This document shows, piece by piece, positions 1 to 5,222 of a DNA stretch of 5,681 bases. The notes beneath the pieces were generated by a model. The model had not been told where the DNA came from and ran no database searches. It saw only the letters and a program-made list of their open reading frames with translations. Position 1 is the first letter of the stretch, and every line of letters starts with the position of its first letter. Both the position numbers and the translations under genes were made by a program. Source of the stretch: Chloroflexota bacterium (GTDB lineage Bacteria; Chloroflexota; Dehalococcoidia; Lucifugimonadales; Australimonadaceae); assembly GCA_028875085.1 (NCBI GenBank), contig JAPPFU010000135.1, positions 1-5,681 on the forward strand. Reading direction: 5' to 3'.

Positions 1-2
1 TG

Positions 3-158
3 CTTGCGCTGGCGCGCGAGGCCGGCGCGCCCGCCGCGAGGCTCGGCGTAACGGGCGGCGCACGGCTCGCCTGGCGTGGCCTGTTCGACGAGCCATTGGA
101 GGCGCTGCGCGCGTCGTGGGAGGGCGGCCTGAACGCGGCGCTGGGCCGGACGGGCTGA
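3..158 (+). CDS. purL: C-terminal end of PurL-like phosphoribosylformylglycinamidine synthase (5' partial)
   Basis: The open frame enters from the left edge and stops at TGA 156-158, giving about 51 residues. The readable part contains ARLGVTGGARLAW, then GLFDEPLEALRASWEGGL. This resembles the end of the PurL large subunit: an 'iG.v.gg.rl' strand, a short hydrophobic segment, and a final helix of the type 'l.eLr.aWe..l' close to the C-terminus. PurL converts FGAR to FGAM with ATP and glutamine-derived ammonia in cytosolic purine synthesis. No active-site residues lie in this fragment, so the call rests on one short terminal pattern and codon-like composition. It could be the tail of another protein. 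It is followed by 246 nt without a gene, so it probably belongs to a different transcription unit from rplI. Confidence 0.5.
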   Translation, partial: LALAREAGAPAARLGVTGGARLAWRGLFDEPLEALRASWEGGLNAALGRTG

Positions 159-187
159 GGCGGCGCGAGCGGGCAAAACCCGCCGCC
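159..187 (+). terminator. Possible hairpin terminator after the purL-like gene
   Basis: The hairpin starts at the base after the TGA stop. An outer stem (159-163 with 183-187, GGCGG/CCGCC) encloses an inner stem (170-173 with 179-182, CGGG/CCCG) around the loop CAAAA, with a 5' bulge at 164-169. An alternative register is GCGGG 169-173 with CCCGC 179-183. There is no T-run after it, so it is not a classical intrinsic terminator. In DNA this GC-rich, chance stems are common. Its position immediately after a stop codon is the main support. Confidence 0.3.
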
Positions 188-404
188 GAATTGGGTCGGC
201 GCCCTCTTGCGTCTGCGCGCCGGGGCGCATGGACAATCGGCGCGGCGCGTTTGCTAGGCCCGTCCGCCGCAGTGGGGACTGCGACAACCGGGACTGGCGC
301 CGCAAGGGGAATGCGGCCTACGCTCCGATAGCCTATCCTTTCGCTTTGGCGGGCCGGGCGGCGCTAACGCCCTGCGGCCAAACCCCGGGATAAGGAACGG
401 ACGA
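188..404 (+). other. Non-coding leader upstream of rplI
   Basis: No convincing gene is seen here. An open frame from 116 to 331 reads as Arg/Gly/Ala-rich GC shadow. The region should contain the promoter for the rplI-dnaB operon. An AT-richer patch at 328-339 (ATAGCCTATCCT, with TATCCT at 334-339 as a possible -10) is the only candidate, but no matching -35 hexamer sits 16-18 nt upstream. A small stem is possible at 356-360/368-372 (GGGCG/CGCCC, 7-nt loop), just before the ribosome binding site. Its role is unknown. Confidence 0.35.
392..396 (+). promoter_or_regulatory. Ribosome binding site of rplI
   Basis: AAGGA lies 8 nt upstream of ATG 405. This is a good Shine-Dalgarno match at ideal spacing and fixes the rplI start, which also gives the family-typical N-terminus MKVIFLQDV. 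Confidence 0.75.
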
Positions 405-992
405 ATGAAGGTCATCTTTCTGCAAGACGTGCCCGGCGCAGCCGACGCCGGGGAAGTGAAGGAAGTCAAGAACGGCTACGCGCGCAACTACCTGCTGCCC
501 AAGGGCTTGGCCGCGCCGGCCACGCCCGACGCCATGCAGCGCGTCAACGTCATCGAGAAGGCCGCGCAGGTCAAGCGCGTCAAGGAGTCGAGCGACTGGC
601 AGACAGTCGCCGACGCCATCGAGGGGATGAACGTGGTCGTGGAGGCGCGGATCGGCCCCAACGGACGCCTGTTCGGCTCCGTTACGGGCCGCCACGTGGC
701 GCAGCGCCTCACGGAGGCGGTGGGCCGCCCCATCGACCATCGCCAGGTGCTGCTGGGCGAGGCGATCCACGACCCGGGCGACCACCCCGTAACCCTGCGC
801 CTCTACCGCGAGGTGCAGGCGCGCGTCACCGTCCAAGTCGTCCCTGAGGGCTACCTGCAAGAGATGGCGCAGCGCGACGAGGCCGAGCAAGACGAGCAAG
901 ATGAGGCGCAGCAGCCAGAGGCGTCGCAGGCGGAGGGCGAGGAGGAGGCTGCCCAGGAAGAGGAGATCGCACAGGAGGAGGAGCAGCCCTAG
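405..992 (+). CDS. rplI: 50S ribosomal protein L9 with long acidic C-terminal tail
   Basis: L9 binds 23S rRNA at the base of the L1 stalk and helps maintain reading frame. The 195-residue product begins MKVIFLQDVPGAADAGEVKEV. The L9 signature follows at residues 12-40: G..G..V..V..GYARNYLLPKGLA, with A/T after it. A charged central helix (about 40-75) and the C-terminal domain (about 77-150, IGPNGRLFGSV followed by VTVQVVPEGY) complete a normal L9 of about 150 residues. Residues about 153-195 are extra: a tail almost entirely of Glu, Gln, Asp and Ala, ending EEEQP, probably disordered. An AAGGA ribosome binding site supports the start. The gene leads a replication cluster: dnaB starts 15 nt after its stop and in the same reading frame. 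rplI next to dnaB is a widespread bacterial arrangement. Confidence 0.97.
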   Translation: MKVIFLQDVPGAADAGEVKEVKNGYARNYLLPKGLAAPATPDAMQRVNVIEKAAQVKRVKESSDWQTVADAIEGMNVVVEARIGPNGRLFGSVTGRHVAQRLTEAVGRPIDHRQVLLGEAIHDPGDHPVTLRLYREVQARVTVQVVPEGYLQEMAQRDEAEQDEQDEAQQPEASQAEGEEEAAQEEEIAQEEEQP

Positions 993-1007
993 CCCTGCCG
1001 ACGCGCC

Positions 1008-2381
1008 ATGTACCTGGAGCAGCTGCCGCCGCACGACACCGACGCAGAAGAGGCCGTCATCGGCTCGCTGCTCATCGACGGCGAGGCCATCGCCAGGGTG
1101 GCGACGATTCTGTCGCCCGCCGACTTCTACCACGAGCGCAACCGGTGGTGCTTCGAGGCGTGCCAGGCGTTGTATCAGCGCGGCGACGCCGTCAACCAGT
1201 TGACGCTCTCCCACGAGTTGGGGCTGCGCGACCGTCTCGAAAGCGCGGGCGGCGCGACCTACCTCAGCTACCTCATCGCTACGGTGCCCACCTCCACCCA
1301 CGCCGAGCACTACGCGCACATCGTCTACCGGACGGCGACCATGCGCCGCCTCATCGACGCGGCGCGCGCCATCGCGGACATCGGCTACGCCGACACCGCC
1401 GACGTGGAGCAGGCGCTCACCAGCGCCGAAGACGTCCTCTTCCGTGTGCGCGGCGGCTCCGCCGTCCGCGACTTCGTGACCATCCGCCAGGTGATGGACG
1501 AATACCTGGAGGCCACGGCGGCCTTCGACCAGGGCATCGCCCACATCGCCCCAATCAACAGCGGGTTCACCGACCTCGACCGCGTGCTGGGCGGCCTTCA
1601 GCGCGGCGACCTAATCATCATCGCGGCGCGGCCCTCGCTGGGAAAATCGACGCTGGCGATGAACATCCTGCGCAACGCCGCCGGGCAGGGCGCGGTGTGC
1701 GCCGCGTTCAGCCTCGAGATGGGGCGCGAGCACCTGGCGCTGCGCTTGCTCTGCGCCGAGGCCGAAGTGGTCGGTCACCGCTTGCGCTTGGGCGTCCTCA
1801 CCGACGCCGAGCAGTCGCGCGTGATGGAGTCCATCGGCGCGCTGTCCGACCTGCCCATCTACATCGACGACTCCGCCGTCCAGACTGTGCCCCAGATGCG
1901 CTCCAAGCTGCGGCGGCTGCACGTCGAGCGCGCCATCGACCTCATCGTCGTGGACTACCTGCAACTCATCAGCGGCTCCGCCGCGCGGGGCGAGAATCGC
2001 GTTACGGAGTTGGGGCACATCACGCGCTCGCTCAAGGCAATCGCGCGCGACCTGAACGTGCCGGTCATCGCCATCTCCCAGCTCAGCAGAGCGATCGAGC
2101 AGCGCCCAGACCACCATCCCCTGCTGTCCGACCTGCGCGAATCGGGCAGCATCGAGCAGGACGCCGACGTGGTCTCCTTCATTCACCGCGAGGACAGGTA
2201 CACCACCGAGGAGCAGTGGGAGCAGCGCCATCCCAACCAGCCGTATCCCAGAGACCTGGTGGAGTTGGTCATCGCCAAGAACCGCCACGGGCAGACGCCG
2301 ACCATCGAGCTCTACTTCCGCGGCCGCTTCTTCCGCTTCGAGAACCTCGCCACCGGCGCGCTCAGCCAAGCGGAGGCGTAG
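1008..2381 (+). CDS. dnaB: Replicative DNA helicase DnaB
   Basis: This is the hexameric 5'-3' helicase that unwinds the fork and recruits primase. The 457-residue product has the usual family length and no intein. The N-terminal domain (about 4-105) starts with the typical LPPHDTDAEEAVIGSLLID. A linker helix region follows, then the RecA-like ATPase domain (about 180-450): INSGFTDLDRVLGGLQRGD, Walker A ARPSLGKS 207-214, FSLEM with catalytic Glu237, Walker B DLIVVDYLQLI with Asp316, ISQLSR 356-361, LRESGSIEQDADVV 376-389, and KNRHG 424-428 with the probable arginine finger Arg426. ATG 1008 is the only start codon between the rplI stop and the conserved N-terminus. No Shine-Dalgarno sequence lies close to it; the nearest purine run (973-983) is 24 nt upstream inside rplI. 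Translation is probably coupled to rplI or leader-independent. Confidence 0.98.
   Translation: MYLEQLPPHDTDAEEAVIGSLLIDGEAIARVATILSPADFYHERNRWCFEACQALYQRGDAVNQLTLSHELGLRDRLESAGGATYLSYLIATVPTSTHAEHYAHIVYRTATMRRLIDAARAIADIGYADTADVEQALTSAEDVLFRVRGGSAVRDFVTIRQVMDEYLEATAAFDQGIAHIAPINSGFTDLDRVLGGLQRGDLIIIAARPSLGKSTLAMNILRNAAGQGAVCAAFSLEMGREHLALRLLCAEAEVVGHRLRLGVLTDAEQSRVMESIGALSDLPIYIDDSAVQTVPQMRSKLRRLHVERAIDLIVVDYLQLISGSAARGENRVTELGHITRSLKAIARDLNVPVIAISQLSRAIEQRPDHHPLLSDLRESGSIEQDADVVSFIHREDRYTTEEQWEQRHPNQPYPRDLVELVIAKNRHGQTPTIELYFRGRFFRFENLATGALSQAEA
2372..2376 (+). promoter_or_regulatory. Ribosome binding site deciding the GTG start of the DnaD-like gene
   Basis: GGAGG sits within the last codons of dnaB, 7 nt before GTG 2384. 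Perfect sequence and spacing select this GTG, which lies only 2 nt after the dnaB stop. The alternative is a much longer in-frame opening running back through dnaB, which is a GC shadow. Confidence 0.75.
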
Positions 2382-2383
2382 GC

Positions 2384-3040
2384 GTGCCTCCGTTCGACGG
2401 CCTGCCCTCCGGCGTCCGCTCCGTGCCCGTGCCTGCTCCGCTGCTCGGCGAGTTGCTGGAGGACATCGGCGACTTGGCCGAGTTGAAGTGCGCACTGCGC
2501 TTCTTCTGGCTCCTCGCGGGGAAGCACGGGCCGCCCCGATGCGTCGCCGCCGACGAGATCGAGGGCGACCCGGTGCTGCTTACCGCGCTAGGCAGCCCTG
2601 GCGCCATCCGGCAGGCGCTCGCGGCTGCCGTAGAGCGGGGGGTGCTGTTCGAGGCGGGCGACGGCGCCGAGCGCGTCTACTTTCCCAATTCGCCCGAAGG
2701 GCGGCGCGCCGCCGAACGCTTCCTGCCCACGCTACCCGCCGCCGCACCGCTCCCCGGCGCGCCGCCCGCCGAGCGGCCGGCCATCTATCGGCTCTACGAA
2801 GAGAACATCGGCATGCTCACCGCCTGGGTCGCCGACCTGCTGCGCGACGCCCAAGACCGCTACCCGGACGAATGGATAGGCGACGCCATCGGCGAGGCCG
2901 TCAAGAGCAACGCGCGCTCGTGGCGCTACGTCGAGCGCGTGTTAGAACGTTGGGAACGAGAAGGACGAGACCGGCATGGAAAGTCTGGGCGACATCCTAA
3001 AGCGGTTACAGCAAAAGAGTATCTCCGCCTCCGCGGCTGA
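2384..3040 (+). CDS. DnaD/DnaB_2-domain primosome protein
   Basis: The product is 218 residues, starting at GTG (VPPFDGLPSG). Residues about 20-100 look like a winged-helix region (LAELKCALRFFWLLAGKHG, then AIRQALAAAVERGVLFEA). A Pro/Ala-rich linker spans about 113-131. Residues 133-194 match the DnaD C-terminal (DnaB_2) domain: IYRLYEENIG, then YPDEWIGDAIGEAV, then N.RSWRYVERVLERWEREG. In Firmicutes DnaD and DnaB-type initiation proteins bind DNA, remodel it and recruit the helicase-loader complex at origins and restart sites. A similar primosome role is inferred from the domain and from the position between helicase and loader. The last 21 residues are encoded in a 65-nt overlap with the loader gene. 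Its genome-wide orthology to DnaD versus Firmicutes DnaB is undecided, so no symbol is given. Confidence 0.88.
   Translation: MPPFDGLPSGVRSVPVPAPLLGELLEDIGDLAELKCALRFFWLLAGKHGPPRCVAADEIEGDPVLLTALGSPGAIRQALAAAVERGVLFEAGDGAERVYFPNSPEGRRAAERFLPTLPAAAPLPGAPPAERPAIYRLYEENIGMLTAWVADLLRDAQDRYPDEWIGDAIGEAVKSNARSWRYVERVLERWEREGRDRHGKSGRHPKAVTAKEYLRLRG
2961..2965 (+). promoter_or_regulatory. Probable ribosome binding site of the loader gene
   Basis: AAGGA lies inside the DnaD-like coding region, 10 nt before ATG 2976. It supports the early start and hence the long overlap. The next in-frame Met is at loader residue 85, after the zinc-binding cysteines, which makes a later start unlikely. Confidence 0.55.
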
Positions 3041-4379
3041 GATCGCTTGGCTGGAGCACGACGAGGCCGAGCCGGCTGAGTCGGCATGTCCCATCTGCGG
3101 CGGGCGCGGGTGGCTGCGGCGCGACGCGGCGCTCAACGACCCCGGCTTCGGGCGCGCCGTCCCTTGCGCATGCCAGGTGCGGCTGAGCGAGGAGCAGCGG
3201 CTCGCGCGCCTGCGCCGCCACAGCAACATGGGCGTGCTCGCCCGCGTCTCCTTCGCCGCGACGGAGCCGACCGGCCGTTCGGCGAGCGCCGAGGCGCGCG
3301 AACGCTTCCGCACGGCCTTCGACGCCGCCCGCGCCTACGCGGAGCAGCCCGAGGGCTGGCTGCTGCTCACCGGGCCGCACGGCGCAGGCAAGACGCACCT
3401 CGCCGCCGCCGCCGTCAATCGCTGCATAGAGCGAGGTGAACCCGCCTTCTTCGCCTTCGTCCCCGACCTGCTCGACCACTTCCGCGCCTCCTTCAATCCC
3501 GAGCACGAGCTCTCCTACGACGAACTTTTCGAGCAAGTGAAGAGCGTTCCCGTCCTGGTGCTGGACGACCTGGGCGCGCAAAGCCCCACGCCCTGGGCGG
3601 ACGAGAAAGTCTATCAGGTGCTGAACCACCGCTTTGCCGCTGGGCTGCCAACCATCGTTACGTGCGCTCCGCCGCTCGACGCGCTCGACTCGCGCGTCCA
3701 GAGCCGCTTGGCCGACGCGCGCCTCACGCATCGGATGGACCTTGGCGACGCCGGTTCCTTCTCGGGCTTGGGGAGCATCAATCCGGTCATGGCGGCCAGC
3801 ATGACCTTCGAGAATTTCACCACTTCCCCCTACGGCGCCAGGGGCGAGGCGCGCCACGCCTTACAGGCCGCGCTCACCGCCGCCCTCACCTATGCCGAAT
3901 CTCCCGAAAAATGGCTCCTGCTGCTTGGCGATTCCGGCGTTGGCAAGACGCACCTCGCCGTCGCTGTCGCCAACAAGCGCTTGGAGCGCGGCGAACCCGT
4001 CTTCTTCGCCTTCGTCCCCGACCTGCTCGACCATCTGCGCTACACCTTCAGCCCCGACAGCCGCGTCACCTACGACCAGCTCTTCGAAGAGGTGCGGCAG
4101 GCCCCCTTGCTGATCCTCGACGACCTGGGCGCTCAGACCTCTACGCCTTGGGCCAACGAGAAACTGTACCAACTCATCGTTCACCGCCATAACGCCAGCC
4201 TGCCCACCATCATCACCACGCGGGAATTGCCTGTCGAGGCGGGCGACCCTATCGCCTCCCGCCTCAATGACCAGCGGCTGGTCACCGGCGTGCCGATCGA
4301 CGCGCCCGACTTCCGCCGCCCCGGCGTCGGCGCCGCCAAGGAGCGCGCGCCCCGCCAAAGCCAGCGGCGCGATGGATGA
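2976..4379 (+). CDS. DnaI/DnaC-type helicase loader with two tandem AAA+ domains
   Basis: The 467-residue ATPase is much longer than single-domain DnaC or DnaI (roughly 240-310). The N-terminus (MESLGDILKRLQQKS) precedes a zinc-binding motif, CPIC at 38-41 and CAC at 64-66, as in DnaI-type loaders. Domain 1 (about 92-262) has Walker A GPHGAGKT 133-140, Walker B VLVLDD ending at Asp197-Asp198, and SRL 243-245. Domain 2 (about 277-447) has Walker A GDSGVGKT 318-325, Walker B LLILDD ending at Asp382-Asp383, sensor I TIITTR 411-416, SRL 428-430 and a terminal DFRR. The domains align without gaps at an offset of 185 residues. Domain 1 has TCA where domain 2 has TTR at sensor I. The position after dnaB and the DnaD-like gene supports a role in loading DnaB onto DNA. 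The function of the second ATPase unit is unknown. The stop overlaps the HIT gene by 8 nt. Confidence 0.93.
   Translation: MESLGDILKRLQQKSISASAAEIAWLEHDEAEPAESACPICGGRGWLRRDAALNDPGFGRAVPCACQVRLSEEQRLARLRRHSNMGVLARVSFAATEPTGRSASAEARERFRTAFDAARAYAEQPEGWLLLTGPHGAGKTHLAAAAVNRCIERGEPAFFAFVPDLLDHFRASFNPEHELSYDELFEQVKSVPVLVLDDLGAQSPTPWADEKVYQVLNHRFAAGLPTIVTCAPPLDALDSRVQSRLADARLTHRMDLGDAGSFSGLGSINPVMAASMTFENFTTSPYGARGEARHALQAALTAALTYAESPEKWLLLLGDSGVGKTHLAVAVANKRLERGEPVFFAFVPDLLDHLRYTFSPDSRVTYDQLFEEVRQAPLLILDDLGAQTSTPWANEKLYQLIVHRHNASLPTIITTRELPVEAGDPIASRLNDQRLVTGVPIDAPDFRRPGVGAAKERAPRQSQRRDG
3249..3761 (+). repeat. Tandem intragenic duplication, copy 1 (AAA+ domain 1)
   Basis: This segment encodes loader residues 92-262 and aligns without a gap to 3804-4316, a shift of exactly 555 nt. 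In the core (residues 121-230 versus 306-415) I count 69 identities in 110 positions by eye. A perfect 33-nt identity lies at 3446-3478 (matching 4001-4033), encoding FFAFVPDLLD and flanking bases. Similarity fades at both ends, most strongly after sensor I apart from the shared SRL.D.RL. Confidence 0.9.
3804..4316 (+). repeat. Tandem intragenic duplication, copy 2 (AAA+ domain 2)
   Basis: This is the second copy of the domain. It starts at TFENFTTSPYG, the usual opening of a DnaC-type AAA+ module, and continues to PDFRR. It looks closer to the canonical family than copy 1: it keeps TFENF, a polar sensor I (TTR) and a terminal D-x-R pattern, all missing or altered in copy 1. Confidence 0.9.
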
Positions 4380-4764
4380 ATCGTCCGTCGCCGCGACGTG
4401 CGACTTCTGCGCCATCGCCGCCCATACCGCGCCCGCCGACATCCACTATCAAGACGACGACCTAGTCGTGTTCCGCAACCGCTTGCGCTGGGTTCCGCTA
4501 ATGCTGCTGGTCGCGCCGTGCGCGCACCTCGACCAGCGGAAGTTCTGGCGCTCGCCGCTGTTCGCCCGCGCGGCGTCGCTGGCCATCGAGATCGGCGAGG
4601 CGCAGGCGCCGGGGGGCTACCGCGTCGTGAGCAACTTCGGCGACGACGCGCTGCAGACGCAGGAGCACGGGCACCTGCACGTCATCGGCGGCGCGAACCT
4701 GGGCCTCTACGTCGACTTCCCCGGCAAGGGCGATTGGCAAGGCGTCTACGAGCCGCCGCGATGA
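4372..4764 (+). CDS. HIT-family (histidine triad) protein
   Basis: The 130-residue product is of normal HINT-like length. It contains CDFC at 10-13, a likely structural zinc pair; a strand DDDLVVFRN at 28-36; GGYRVVSNFGDDALQTQ at 81-97; and the histidine triad HGHLHVI at 99-105, in which His101 would be the nucleophile. HIT proteins hydrolyse or transfer nucleotidyl groups, for example from nucleoside phosphoramidates; the substrate here cannot be told. Start: ATG 4372 shares ATGGATGA with the loader's stop, an 8-nt overlap, so translation is probably coupled. No clear Shine-Dalgarno is visible. The frame is open upstream to an ATG at 4267, but that extension is Arg/Ser/Pro/Ala-rich and overlaps the conserved end of the loader, so it is not accepted. 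The stop overlaps crcB by ATGA. Confidence 0.92.
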   Translation: MDESSVAATCDFCAIAAHTAPADIHYQDDDLVVFRNRLRWVPLMLLVAPCAHLDQRKFWRSPLFARAASLAIEIGEAQAPGGYRVVSNFGDDALQTQEHGHLHVIGGANLGLYVDFPGKGDWQGVYEPPR

Positions 4765-5147
4765 GCGACGTGCTGCTCGTCGGCGCGGGCGGGTTCGCCG
4801 GCTCCGCCGCCCGCTACGCCCTCTCAGTCTGGGTAACGAGCCGCTTCGCGGGCGAGTCGTCCTTCCCGTGGGGGACGCTGTCAGTCAACGTGCTCGGCTC
4901 GCTCGTCATCGGGGTGTTCGTCGGAGCCGCGGCGGAGGCCGGGGGTCTGCGGGAGGGGGCGCGCCTGCTGCTGCTGACGGGCGTGCTTGGCGGCTTCACC
5001 ACCTTCTCGGCGTTCACGAACGAGACGCTGACATTGCTGCGCGGCGGGCAGCCCGGCCTTGCCGCCGCCTACGTCGCAGCGTCCGTAGCGGCGGGGTTGG
5101 CGGCGGTGTGCGTAGGCTACTTCGGCGCAAAGGCCGTCGCGGCGTGA
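4761..5147 (+). CDS. crcB: Fluoride channel CrcB/Fluc
   Basis: CrcB forms a dual-topology dimeric membrane channel that exports fluoride and protects the cell from it. The product is 128 residues, typical of the family, with four hydrophobic segments at about 3-24, 37-58, 67-93 and 97-124. Signature motifs are present: GAGGFAGSAARY at 8-19, WGTLSVNVLGSLVIG at 37-51 with the conserved Asn43, and GVLGGFTTFSAF at 74-85, which carries the pore Phe residues (Phe82, Phe85) and the central sodium-site backbone around Gly77-Thr80. ATG 4761 overlaps the HIT stop as ATGA, indicating coupled translation; no separate ribosome binding site is evident. A single gene encodes the channel here, consistent with a dual-topology homodimer unless a second copy exists elsewhere. 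No fluoride riboswitch is recognisable upstream; the gene appears to be transcribed with the replication operon. Confidence 0.95.
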   Translation: MSDVLLVGAGGFAGSAARYALSVWVTSRFAGESSFPWGTLSVNVLGSLVIGVFVGAAAEAGGLREGARLLLLTGVLGGFTTFSAFTNETLTLLRGGQPGLAAAYVAASVAAGLAAVCVGYFGAKAVAA

Positions 5148-5157
5148 AGCGCGCCGC
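5139..5157 (+). terminator. Weak hairpin over the crcB stop codon
   Basis: GCGGCG 5139-5144 pairs with CGCCGC 5152-5157 (6 bp) around a 7-nt loop that contains the crcB TGA. There is no T-run directly after it. It might end the operon or simply reflect high GC. Confidence 0.25.
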
Positions 5158-5182
5158 CTAGCGCGCCCGCGCCGCCTTTCGC

Positions 5183-5188
5183 TACACT
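5183..5188 (+). promoter_or_regulatory. Possible -10 element for leuS
   Basis: TACACT (four of six TATAAT positions, with the important T-A----T bases) lies 35 nt before the leuS ATG in the crcB-leuS gap, in one of its few less GC-rich spots. No good -35 hexamer is seen 16-18 nt upstream, so this is a weak candidate. leuS could instead be read through from the operon. Confidence 0.3.
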
Positions 5189-5222
5189 GCCCTGTGACGG
5201 CGCGCCCGCCCGAACCATCGCT

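Noticed and set aside
116..331. 71-codon open frame on the plus strand upstream of rplI
   Set aside because: Arg/Gly/Ala-rich, overlaps the end of the purL-like gene, has no ribosome binding site and no recognisable pattern.
333..1544. 403-residue open frame on the minus strand opposite rplI and dnaB
   Set aside because: It mirrors two certain genes, is rich in Val/Arg/Leu/Gly as expected from the complement of GC-biased codons, and shows no domain. The same holds for the minus-strand frames at 1611-2495, 3006-3857, 3861-4442 and 4881-5573.
1620..1700. Intein or insertion in the DnaB P-loop, a common intein site
   Set aside because: The Walker A region reads straight through (ARPSLGKSTLAMN), and the protein has the normal length.
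1145..2383. In-frame upstream extension of the DnaD-like gene through dnaB
   Set aside because: The sequence is Arg/Ala/His/Pro-rich out-of-frame dnaB. The GTG at 2384 has a perfect GGAGG at 7 nt and gives a normal-length DnaD-domain protein.
4267..4371. Longer N-terminus for the HIT protein
   Set aside because: The extra residues are Ser/Arg/Pro/Ala-rich shadow of the conserved end of the loader. ATG 4372 gives a family-sized protein with a typical overlap.
4398..4760. Longer N-terminus for CrcB
   Set aside because: It would be an Arg-rich shadow of the HIT gene, incompatible with the first membrane segment. ATG 4761 starts directly before GAGGFAG and overlaps the HIT stop as ATGA.
4600..4760. 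Fluoride riboswitch upstream of crcB
   Set aside because: The region is fully occupied by conserved HIT coding sequence, and the conserved riboswitch core was not found by eye.
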